From Lachnospiraceae bacterium UBA6452 (lineage in GTDB: Bacteria; Bacillota; Clostridia; Lachnospirales; Lachnospiraceae), in NCBI GenBank assembly GCA_002441865.1, contig DJNY01000075.1:1-16510 (forward strand): a DNA stretch of 16,510 nt, given 5' to 3'. Below, in pieces: positions 1 to 5,855 of the stretch. Numbering within the stretch: the first letter of the stretch is position 1; each line of letters opens with the position of its first letter. The notes under the pieces are model-generated. The model was not told where the DNA came from. It worked only from the letters and a program-made list of their open reading frames with translations, and made no database searches. Both the position numbers and the translations under genes were made by a program.

Positions 1-944
1 GAAACAATATCCAGTTCATTCAGTTCACCACCCTGCTTCTGTGTAAAGAACGGGAACTGGCAGAGCGCATCAATAAATCTGTCATCCCATATATAATAGG
101 TAGCATCTATCCACAGTCCTCCATAGCGGCAAAGAAGCTGTGCGCGCAGAATATCGGACAAATGTGTCATCGAAATACATCCTTTGTTGAATTTTTCCAC
201 AACCGTTTCTGAGAATGCTACATACTGCTGGTAATTATCAAATGTAATGATCCGTATGTCTGCTTTATTTCCGAACATTTTCTTCATACGTGCAATGCAT
301 TTCTGTACGAGCTCCGGGGCTTCGGAAAGCCCCTGCCACCAGCAGATCCAGACAGGCATTCTGCCGTTCTTTCCTACTTTCCGGTCAATCGGTGGTAAAT
401 ATAGAAAGTTACCCTGCTGATACTTTTTCACAAGGTCTTCTGTCAGATTTTTCACCAGTTCATACATCGCAGGGAGGCGGTTTGTATCAATTTCTTCCGT
501 ATGAAAATACCCATAGGGAATCTGTTTCTCAGCTAACCATGCTTTTATTTCTGCTGTCATATTGGTATTCCATACAGGATTTTGCCCATAGTTTTCTTCA
601 TACCACTGACGGAAAATCTCCAGGACTTCCTTTTTTATCATGAGGCATGGATATTCCCCCAGAATGACAGGTGTCTGCTCCAGCAGCTGCCGCATTTTTT
701 TCATAGAAAGAAGTCTGCCCGCATCCACAAAATATCTGTCGAAGCTGCAGATTCCGATATATTCCACTTCTGCTTTTTTACACACCTCAGCCAGAATACT
801 CGCCGGCGAAATAAATTTGCCATCTTTCTTTTCTTCGTATTTTTCCGCCAGATCCTGCCCAATCATGATAGTCCGATATCCCGGCTCTTTTACCTCATGA
901 TATGGCTTTGATGCCAGCACAAACATAATCCCTTTATTTTCCAT
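1..944 (-). CDS. Capsular polysaccharide-type glycosyltransferase (Caps_synth family), 3' end outside window
   Basis: This open frame runs leftward off the window edge; 314 residues are visible. From about residue 197 it reads PVWICWWQG, then ITFDNYQQYV (233-242), HLSDILRAQLLCRYGGLWIDAT (starting at residue 261). That is the typical core of the capsular polysaccharide synthesis family (PF05704), GT-A-like enzymes that transfer sugars during surface polysaccharide assembly; Asp280 in WIDAT is the likely metal or sugar-nucleotide contact. The first 180 residues contain VLASKPYHEV and YIGICSFDRYF, faintly like the DUF4422 domain (YvGLvHYRRYF), so the protein may be a two-domain enzyme. The start is uncertain: ATG at 944 has only a weak GGA upstream, an in-frame ATG at 992 has AAAAGG too close, and an in-frame GTG at 962 follows GAAGAG at good spacing. 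The acceptor and sugar cannot be told. Confidence 0.85.
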   Translation of the reverse strand, partial: MENKGIMFVLASKPYHEVKEPGYRTIMIGQDLAEKYEEKKDGKFISPASILAEVCKKAEVEYIGICSFDRYFVDAGRLLSMKKMRQLLEQTPVILGEYPCLMIKKEVLEIFRQWYEENYGQNPVWNTNMTAEIKAWLAEKQIPYGYFHTEEIDTNRLPAMYELVKNLTEDLVKKYQQGNFLYLPPIDRKVGKNGRMPVWICWWQGLSEAPELVQKCIARMKKMFGNKADIRIITFDNYQQYVAFSETVVEKFNKGCISMTHLSDILRAQLLCRYGGLWIDATYYIWDDRFIDALCQFPFFTQKQGGELNELDIV

Positions 945-1467
945 AGCAATTCCCACATGCACAGAATTCTCTTCTGTGTTTTTCTGTTTCATACCTTTTC
1001 TATTATTTATGTTGTTTTGTACGAATATTTTTCCTATCTTTTTACGACATTCATCCTTTTTATGTTTTTTAGCAAATTCGTATGAATACAATTATATTGT
1101 TTTTCTGCCTCTTCATACTTTTTCCCTATTTTACCGAGAAAGTATGAATTTTGAACACTTCAAACTATATTATGTTTCATTATACCATCTGTCCGCGGCA
1201 TTTCCACTTCATTTTTTCGTCCTTTTAGGGCGCGTCTTGCTTTTTTGTATGAACAGACGCAAAGACTTGCCGGATGGCTTCATACTTTTGGGCAATTATT
1301 CTCTAATATGTATGAAATCATTCCGTTCGCTCCGGATGGCTTCATGCAAAATCGACGAATTCTGCATTTAGGGCGAATTTAACAGAGACGGAATGCATTC
1401 TGCGAATTTCAATATGATTAGCAGTCACTAAATGCATGCATTATCCTCGTCGCCATAACACAAAAAC
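945..1467. other. AT-rich intergenic region with clustered GTATGAA/TTCATAC heptamers
   Basis: I see no convincing gene in this stretch. The open frame on the plus strand (976-1371) is Phe/Leu-rich, has no good ribosome site and looks accidental. The heptamer TTCATAC or its complement GTATGAA occurs seven times: 988-994, 1080-1086, 1112-1118, 1142-1148, 1247-1253, 1279-1285 and 1310-1316. Two pairs form inverted repeats: TTCATACTTT (1112-1121) with AAAGTATGAA (1139-1148), and 1279-1285 with 1310-1316. A minus-strand TATAAT lies at 1184-1179 but lacks a good -35. Palindromes AATGCATGCATT (1431-1442) and GAATGCATTC (1391-1400) also occur. It probably holds the control region of the glycosyltransferase gene. 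Confidence 0.5.
1270..1345. repeat. Direct repeat CCGGATGGCTTCAT, two copies 62 bp apart
   Basis: The 14-mer CCGGATGGCTTCAT occurs exactly at 1270-1283 and 1332-1345. Part of the first copy, extended to TGGCTTCATACTTT (1275-1288), occurs again exactly at 5609-5622, next to the attenuator terminator of the ABC operon and in the same orientation. The function is unknown; it could be a dispersed intergenic repeat or a protein-binding site. Confidence 0.6.
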
Positions 1468-1506
1468 AACAGGGATTGCATCGCACTATACGGCGCAATC
1501 CCTGTT
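1462..1506 (-). terminator. Rho-independent terminator downstream of the DUF1275 gene
   Basis: AACAGGGATTGC (1468-1479) and GCAATCCCTGTT (1495-1506) form a perfect 12-bp stem with a 15-nt loop. Read on the minus strand the stem is followed by G then TTTTT (1466-1462). It lies about 125 nt after the stop codon of the membrane-protein gene that ends at 1631. The plus-strand side lacks a T tract, so it should act only on minus-strand transcripts. Confidence 0.8.
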
Positions 1507-1630
1507 ATCATACACCTGTCATATAAATTCACGAAAATTGGTCCATAAACAGTCAGTTTATTACAGATTTCCCCAGTTCCTGCTTATACGGATCGCAGGC
1601 TTCATTTCCACAGCTCTGAACAATTACAAA

Positions 1631-2314
1631 CTACCGATGTTCCCGGATCATCATCGCACATACGATCACAAGCAGAATGCAGGAACCCCAGATTGCCTGC
1701 ACGCCGATCCGCAGAGACAGCACACCGCCAAGTCCCGCACCGATCGCAAAGATGAAAATGATCCCATAATAATGAAGTGCCTTCCGAAGCGCGCTATGCT
1801 CTCTTTCCCGGAAGAACACAGAAAGACTTTCTGTTCCGCTTCGCAGATTCCCGATGCACATCGTGCTTGCATAGCCATAACCATTTACCTTACGGAAGGT
1901 CTGCACCTGCATTGCGCAGGTAAAGGAAACAAGCATTGTTGCCAGCATATTATATTCCTGCGGAATAAAGCCTACTGCAAGTAAAAGCACGATTTCCAGA
2001 GCAACTATGATCTGCCGCCAGTGGATTCTTTTGGCGCCTTTGTATTTATGACCGATCTGTTCCGCCACCAGCACGCCAAAGGCAAATGCAAGCACCGGGA
2101 ACAAATAATGCAGTGCCTGCTGCCACTCACCCTGCATCAGATGCTGGCTCATCAATACGACGTTTCCGGTCTGTGCATTCGAGAATACTTTGTCTCTGAC
2201 ATTATACGTATATGCATCCTGAAAGCCGCCCGATAATGCCAGAAGGCTGCTGAGCAGGAATGTCTCTGAAGTCTGGATTTTGATTCGTTCCTTCTTGCTG
2301 ATCATCTGTACCAC
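1631..2314 (-). CDS. YoaK/DUF1275 family membrane protein
   Basis: The protein is 227 residues, the usual size of DUF1275 (PF06912). The diagnostic N-terminal part is visible: LALSGGFQDAYTY followed by VFSNAQTGNVVLMSQHL. Further conserved pieces are TCAMQVQTFRKVNGYGYASTM (spanning about residues 133-153) and CIGNLRSGTE. About six hydrophobic segments suggest an integral membrane protein with several crossings. The family's function is not established. The start is either GTG at 2314 (weak GAAGAAAG upstream) or ATG three codons later at 2305. It follows the ABC importer ATPase gene by 97 nt with no strong terminator between, so read-through from that operon is possible. A 12-bp-stem terminator lies downstream. 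Confidence 0.88.
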   Translation of the reverse strand: MVQMISKKERIKIQTSETFLLSSLLALSGGFQDAYTYNVRDKVFSNAQTGNVVLMSQHLMQGEWQQALHYLFPVLAFAFGVLVAEQIGHKYKGAKRIHWRQIIVALEIVLLLAVGFIPQEYNMLATMLVSFTCAMQVQTFRKVNGYGYASTMCIGNLRSGTESLSVFFREREHSALRKALHYYGIIFIFAIGAGLGGVLSLRIGVQAIWGSCILLVIVCAMMIREHR

Positions 2315-2411
2315 AATCTTTCTTCTATATATTTTTCTGTCGCTTGTTTTTATGCAGGAAATACAGTTCTACATGCTGTCCAAGTAAGCTTCTATCTGCT
2401 TTCTTCCTGCC

Positions 2412-3164
2412 TTACTTCTCCACATGCTCAAATGTAAATACATTCAAAAATTGCTTTGCCCGTTCTGTCTTCGGATGATCAAAAAATTCCTCCGGCTTTG
2501 CTTCTTCCACGATCTGTCCCTGATCCATAAAAATGACACGGTCTGCTACTGCTTTTGCGAACTGCATCTCATGGGTGACAATGATCATCGTTTTGCCCTG
2601 CTTTGCAAGGTCAAGCATAACATCGAGTACTTCCCGCACCATTTCCGGATCAAGCGCAGCCGTTACCTCATCAAACAGAAGGATCTCCGGATGCATGCAG
2701 AGTGCACGTACGATTGCCACACGCTGCTTCTGACCACCGGAAAGCTGTCTCGGATAACTGCCTGCCTTATCTGCCAGTCCGACTCTCTGCAGAAGTTCCA
2801 TAGCCTCTGCTTTTACCTCATCCTTTTTCCGCTTCTGCACCTTCACAGGGGATAGGGTAATGTTGTCAAGCACCGTCAGATGTGGAAACAGCTCATAACT
2901 CTGGAATACCATTCCGATCTTCTGCCGCATTTCTGTAATATTTTTACTTCCCTTGCGGATATCTTTGCCATGCAGGCTGATCGTTCCGTCCTGCACAGGC
3001 TCCAGTGCATTGATACAGCGGAGCAGTGTACTTTTCCCGCAGCCACTCGGTCCTACCACAACGACAACCTCGCCCTGTGCAAGCGTCAGGTCAATGCCGT
3101 CCAGAATGCGTTGTCCGTCATATTCTTTTACCAGATTTTCTACCTTTAAAAGTGTATCTGCCAT
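2412..3164 (-). CDS. Polar amino-acid ABC transporter ATPase (GlnQ/HisP type)
   Basis: This 250-residue cytoplasmic ATPase powers amino-acid import. All ABC motifs are present: Walker [10 protein letters not shown] (38-46), Q-loop Gln88 in [11 protein letters not shown], signature LSGGQKQR (141-148), Walker B ILLFDE (161-166), and the switch histidine in VTHEM (His198). The segment after Walker B reads EVTAALDPE instead of the commoner EPTSALDPE, a tolerated variant. The start ATG at 3164 sits behind GGAGA, 3 nt after the stop of the preceding permease gene, so the genes are tightly coupled. Size and motifs match the GlnQ family throughout. The substrate cannot be told from the ATPase; the binding protein suggests cysteine or a related amino acid. 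Confidence 0.96.
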   Translation of the reverse strand: MADTLLKVENLVKEYDGQRILDGIDLTLAQGEVVVVVGPSGCGKSTLLRCINALEPVQDGTISLHGKDIRKGSKNITEMRQKIGMVFQSYELFPHLTVLDNITLSPVKVQKRKKDEVKAEAMELLQRVGLADKAGSYPRQLSGGQKQRVAIVRALCMHPEILLFDEVTAALDPEMVREVLDVMLDLAKQGKTMIIVTHEMQFAKAVADRVIFMDQGQIVEEAKPEEFFDHPKTERAKQFLNVFTFEHVEK

Positions 3165-3167
3165 GAT

Positions 3168-3842
3168 TTATCTCCATTTCTTTTCCAGATATTTTGCAAG
3201 CATGCTGATCGGCCAGCATACGAGGAAATATAATAAAAATACAACTAAAAATACGCCAAATGCAGCATTCGGACTCGTCATACGATTTGCCTCAATGATC
3301 TGCTGTGCCACCTTCAGCATCTCTACAACACCGATCATCAGAACAAGTGATGTCGTTTTGATCATACGCGTGATCAGATTGATGGAAAGCGGGATCAGGC
3401 GTCTGACTGTCTGCGGTATGATAATGTAAATATAAGTCTGTATTTTTGATAAGCCAAGTGCCTCCGCACTTTCATACTGGTGTTTCGGAATACTGATCAG
3501 GGCACCCCGTACCAGATCCGCCATTTCCGCTGTACCCCAGAGGGTAAATACGATCACGGAAGCGACTTCACCGGACAGATTCCAGCCAAGCGCTCTTGTT
3601 GTACCGAAGTATACGATAAACAGCAGTACAAGCTGTGGCATGATACGGATGATCTCCAGATAAACACGGCAGACCGCTCTGACTATCTTATTTTTCATTG
3701 TCATGAGTGCACCGACTAAAATACCGAGTGGCATACTGATCACGATCGAGATCAGGCTGATCCTTGCAGCAACCCAGAGACCGCCTAAAAGACGCAGCAT
3801 ATTGGTACCCTTAAATAATACGTCAATCCCCAAATCCGGCAT
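3168..3842 (-). CDS. Amino-acid ABC transporter permease (second of two)
   Basis: This is a 224-residue inner-membrane permease of the HisM/GlnP type with about five hydrophobic segments. The N-terminal LLGGLWVAARISLISIVISMP and the cytoplasmic EAA loop ALISIPKHQYESAEALGLSK followed by IIPQTVRRLIP are typical; the EAA loop contacts the ATPase. It starts inside the end of the preceding permease gene (20-bp overlap, 3823-3842) behind GGAGG at 7 nt, so the two proteins are made coupled and probably form a heterodimeric channel. The ATPase gene follows after 3 nt. The family is clear; the substrate is only inferred from the neighbouring binding protein. Confidence 0.95.
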   Translation of the reverse strand: MPDLGIDVLFKGTNMLRLLGGLWVAARISLISIVISMPLGILVGALMTMKNKIVRAVCRVYLEIIRIMPQLVLLFIVYFGTTRALGWNLSGEVASVIVFTLWGTAEMADLVRGALISIPKHQYESAEALGLSKIQTYIYIIIPQTVRRLIPLSINLITRMIKTTSLVLMIGVVEMLKVAQQIIEANRMTSPNAAFGVFLVVFLLYFLVCWPISMLAKYLEKKWR

Positions 3843-4482
3843 AACGCAGCCTCCTCTCTAACAGAGTGCCCAGAATTGATACCGGAAGCAGAATGATCAG
3901 ATAGAAAACGACCAGTAAAAATAAACTCTCCGTTGTTTTATAGTAAAGACCGATCAGATCCTTTGCGGTAAACATCAGATCCATCAGGCTGATAGCGCTG
4001 AATACGCTGGTTTCTTTTAATAAGAAGATCACATTGGCCACAAATGCAGGTACACTGATGGAAATTGCCTGTGGCAGGATCACATATTGAAATGTCTGGC
4101 GATGGTTCATGCCAAGACTGACCGCTGATTCTCTCTGGATCGGCTCTATGGATTCCAGTCCGCTCCGGAAAGCCTCTGCCATATAGCTTCCTCCTAAAAA
4201 TGCCAGACCGATCACACCACACACCTCCGGCGTCAGTCTGATCCCGATCTTCGGAAATCCATAATAAATAAAGAATAACTGTACCAGAAGCGGTGTATTT
4301 CTGCTGATCTCCACATAGACTGCTACGATCTGTCTTGCGACCGGTACTTTATAATATTGAATTGCTGCACATAGCAGCCCCACCAAAATAGCGAAAGCGA
4401 TTCCAATGAGTCCTATTTTCACGGTCAATACAGCCGCCCGTTCATACAGCGGTAAGTATTTACCGATAAACTCCCAATTCAT
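3823..4482 (-). CDS. Amino-acid ABC transporter permease (first of two)
   Basis: This 219-residue membrane protein has the HisM/GlnP layout: YERAAVLTVKIGLIGIAFAI at the N-terminus, SRNTPLLVQLFFIYYGFPK in the middle, and an EAA loop GLESIEPIQRESAVSLGMNH followed by VILPQAIS. It should pair with the downstream permease to form the import channel. The start ATG at 4482 is supported by AGGAG about 11 nt upstream. The gene is separated from the binding-protein gene by 91 nt containing a GC-rich hairpin (4509-4540), which may lower expression of the permeases and ATPase relative to the binding protein. Confidence 0.95.
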   Translation of the reverse strand: MNWEFIGKYLPLYERAAVLTVKIGLIGIAFAILVGLLCAAIQYYKVPVARQIVAVYVEISRNTPLLVQLFFIYYGFPKIGIRLTPEVCGVIGLAFLGGSYMAEAFRSGLESIEPIQRESAVSLGMNHRQTFQYVILPQAISISVPAFVANVIFLLKETSVFSAISLMDLMFTAKDLIGLYYKTTESLFLLVVFYLIILLPVSILGTLLERRLRYAGFGD

Positions 4483-4502
4483 GAAACGCGTTCTCCTTTC
4501 AA

Positions 4503-4540
4503 CAAAATCTCCGGCAAATGCCTTAATGCGTCTGCCGGAG
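4503..4540 (-). terminator. Intra-operon hairpin between binding-protein and permease genes
   Basis: On the minus strand CTCCGGCA (4540-4533) and TGCCGGAG (4516-4509) form an 8-bp GC-rich stem with a 16-nt loop, followed by ATTTTGTT. The short T run suggests a leaky terminator or an RNA-stabilising stem that protects the upstream binding-protein mRNA. Such an arrangement is common in ABC importer operons, where binding protein is needed in excess. Confidence 0.6.
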
Positions 4541-4573
4541 TTTATTCTACACCATTTCTTTTCTATCGTAAAG

Positions 4574-5494
4574 TTATTCTGCGTCTGTTACGCCGCCTTC
4601 TACAACTAAGCTGTCTTCATATTCAGATCCGTAAGTATCTGTCAGAGTTGCTTCATAGTCAGCATGGAAGAAGTTTTCTTCTCCAAGGCTCTTGATCTCA
4701 TCGTTGATCCAGTCAAGAAGTGTTGTATTACCTTTTGTCACTGCAGGTGCGATCGTATCTGCACTTCCGAGAGAAGGAATACCTACTGTATAACCATCAT
4801 TCTGCAGAGAGAATGCGATAACTTCTGTATTATCGTTTGCCCATGCAACAGATGTTCCGTTTTCAAATGCTTCCTTTGCAGTTGCGTAAGAATCAAACTT
4901 CTGCAGCGGGATATCCGGATAATTTTCGATCAGATAAGTTTCTGCTGTTGTACCGGAGATAACAATGATGGAATCATCAGGATTCCAGTTGTCAAGGCTT
5001 TCGATCACATTGTCATTTCTGGATACAACACCAAGTGCTACGTTCATATAAGGAAGTGCAAAATCAACTTCTTCTTTTCTTTCATCTGTAACTGTGAAGT
5101 TTGCCAGGATGATATCTACCTTACCGGTCTGCAGATATTCAATTCTGTTAGCAGCTTCTGTGGATACGAAATTTACTTTTACGCCAAGATCTTCGCCAAG
5201 TCTGTTTGCAAAATATACATCATATCCCTGATATTCACCATTTTCATCCACATAACCAAATGGGTTTTTGTCTGAGAATACGCCGATATTGATCGTTCCG
5301 CTCTCCTTGATCTCATCGAGGGTACGGAATACTTCATTTCCCTTTGCAGCGTCTGCTGTACTGTCTGCTGCATCAGAAGTCTCTGTTGCAGATGCATCTG
5401 CTGCTGTTTCTTCTTTGCTGCCGCAGCCTGTTAAAACACCTACGCTGAGTGCAACTGCGAGTCCAAGTGATAAAACCTTCTTCCAATTTTTCAT
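4574..5494 (-). CDS. Amino-acid ABC transporter substrate-binding lipoprotein, CjaA-like (probable cysteine)
   Basis: The 306-residue protein starts with a lipoprotein signal, MKNWKKVLSLGLAVALSVGV then LTGC; Cys24 would be lipidated and the mature protein anchored outside the membrane. A Ser/Thr/Ala/Asp linker follows, then a PBPb (SBP_bac_3) fold. The segments NIGVFSDKNPFGYVDENGEY, STEAANRIEYLQTGKVDIIL, ANFTVTDERKEEVDFALPYM and IAPAVTKGN closely match, as I recall it, Campylobacter CjaA, a cysteine-binding protein; this is recall, not a search. The start at 5494 has GGAG about 8 nt upstream. The gene follows a leader with a cysteine-rich mini-gene and terminator, which independently points to cysteine. 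Glutamate, aspartate or cystine remain alternatives. Confidence 0.93.
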   Translation of the reverse strand: MKNWKKVLSLGLAVALSVGVLTGCGSKEETAADASATETSDAADSTADAAKGNEVFRTLDEIKESGTINIGVFSDKNPFGYVDENGEYQGYDVYFANRLGEDLGVKVNFVSTEAANRIEYLQTGKVDIILANFTVTDERKEEVDFALPYMNVALGVVSRNDNVIESLDNWNPDDSIIVISGTTAETYLIENYPDIPLQKFDSYATAKEAFENGTSVAWANDNTEVIAFSLQNDGYTVGIPSLGSADTIAPAVTKGNTTLLDWINDEIKSLGEENFFHADYEATLTDTYGSEYEDSLVVEGGVTDAE

Positions 5495-5575
5495 AATTTT
5501 TTCTCCTCTTCTTTTTTTGTAAGCATTATTTACTGCGATTTAGTACAAATCTCTTTCAATAGAGTTTTGCCTCGC

Positions 5576-5609
5576 AAAAACAGCCCGGAGGCTTTTTCTC
5601 CGGGCTGTT
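5576..5609 (-). terminator. Leader terminator (attenuator) upstream of the ABC importer
   Basis: On the minus strand AACAGCCCGGAG (5609-5598) and CTCCGGGCTGTT (5590-5579) form a perfect 12-bp stem around the loop AAAAAGC, ending in TTTTT (5580-5576, partly in the stem). It lies 11 nt after the stop codon of the cysteine-rich mini-gene and 81 nt before the binding-protein start. No other clear promoter lies between it and the ABC genes, so transcripts from the leader promoter must pass it. This placement is that of a transcription attenuator. Confidence 0.88.
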
Positions 5610-5659
5610 GGCTTCATACTTTAAATCGTATAACAAGGCGCGTCAACTGAAGCACCCGG
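5600..5659 (-). promoter_or_regulatory. Possible antiterminator pairing in the leader RNA
   Basis: Inside the mini-gene, CCGGG (5659-5655) can pair with CCCGG (5604-5600) in the terminator's 5' arm, and GCTTC (5653-5649) can pair with GAAGC (5615-5611). Together they form a nested 5+5 bp structure that would block the terminator. A local alternative, GGTGC (5656-5652) with GCGCC (5641-5637), would block the antiterminator. The pairing was found by eye and no energies were calculated. Confidence 0.5.
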
Positions 5660-5731
5660 CCAATCTGAAACCCGGCATGTCATGCAGCAACAACACATGT
5701 ATGAACTTGTATAGCTGACTGTATTTTTCAT
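5621..5731 (-). CDS. Cysteine-rich leader peptide, 36 aa (probable attenuator peptide)
   Basis: ATG at 5731 lies 8 nt after a perfect GGAGG (5744-5740), and the frame ends at TAA 5623-5621. The peptide begins MKNTVSYTSSYMCCCC and continues MTCRVSDWPGASVDAPCYTI. It has six cysteines in 36 residues, four of them consecutive (codons 13-16, TGT TGT TGC TGC, 5695-5684), then Cys19 and Cys33. A consensus promoter sits about 33 nt upstream of the ATG and a terminator hairpin 11 nt downstream; next comes the ABC importer whose binding protein resembles a cysteine binder. This is the layout of a ribosome-mediated attenuator: shortage of charged tRNA-Cys would stall the ribosome at the Cys run and let the importer be transcribed. 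An alternative is a small functional cysteine-rich peptide. I recognise no named family. Confidence 0.82.
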   Translation of the reverse strand: MKNTVSYTSSYMCCCCMTCRVSDWPGASVDAPCYTI

Positions 5732-5763
5732 TGTCTGCGCCTCCTTTGCTTAACTTGTTTTGG

Positions 5764-5792
5764 ATTATATCCTCTTTTTCCTACTATGTCAA
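5764..5792 (-). promoter_or_regulatory. Consensus sigma-A promoter of the ABC importer leader
   Basis: On the minus strand TTGACA (5792-5787), a 17-bp spacer and TATAAT (5769-5764) match the sigma-A consensus exactly. Transcription should begin near 5757, giving only about 25 nt before the leader-peptide ATG. Such a strong core promoter fits control acting later, at the terminator. Confidence 0.93.
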
Positions 5793-5855
5793 TAGGTTTT
5801 AGGGAATTTATTTCATTTTCTTATTATATGCAAAAAATCCCCTGTTCGTCACACT

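Noticed and set aside
976..1371. 131-codon open frame on the plus strand in the AT-rich gap
   Set aside because: Phe/Leu/Ser-rich translation with no domain, no good ribosome site, and composition that follows from T-rich DNA.
2315..2411. Terminator between the ABC ATPase and DUF1275 genes (GCAGGAA 2354-2360 with TTCCTGC 2404-2410)
   Set aside because: The loop is 43 nt and no T tract follows on the minus strand, so termination is unlikely.
5495..5760. T-box or other known riboswitch in the ABC importer leader
   Set aside because: No T-box-like AGGGUGGNACCGCG sequence or S-box/lysine/glycine core could be seen, and the leader is short and largely occupied by the translated mini-gene.
5832..5855. 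Terminator just after the HD-GYP gene (T run on the minus strand at 5838-5833)
   Set aside because: The six-T run is not preceded by a convincing hairpin.
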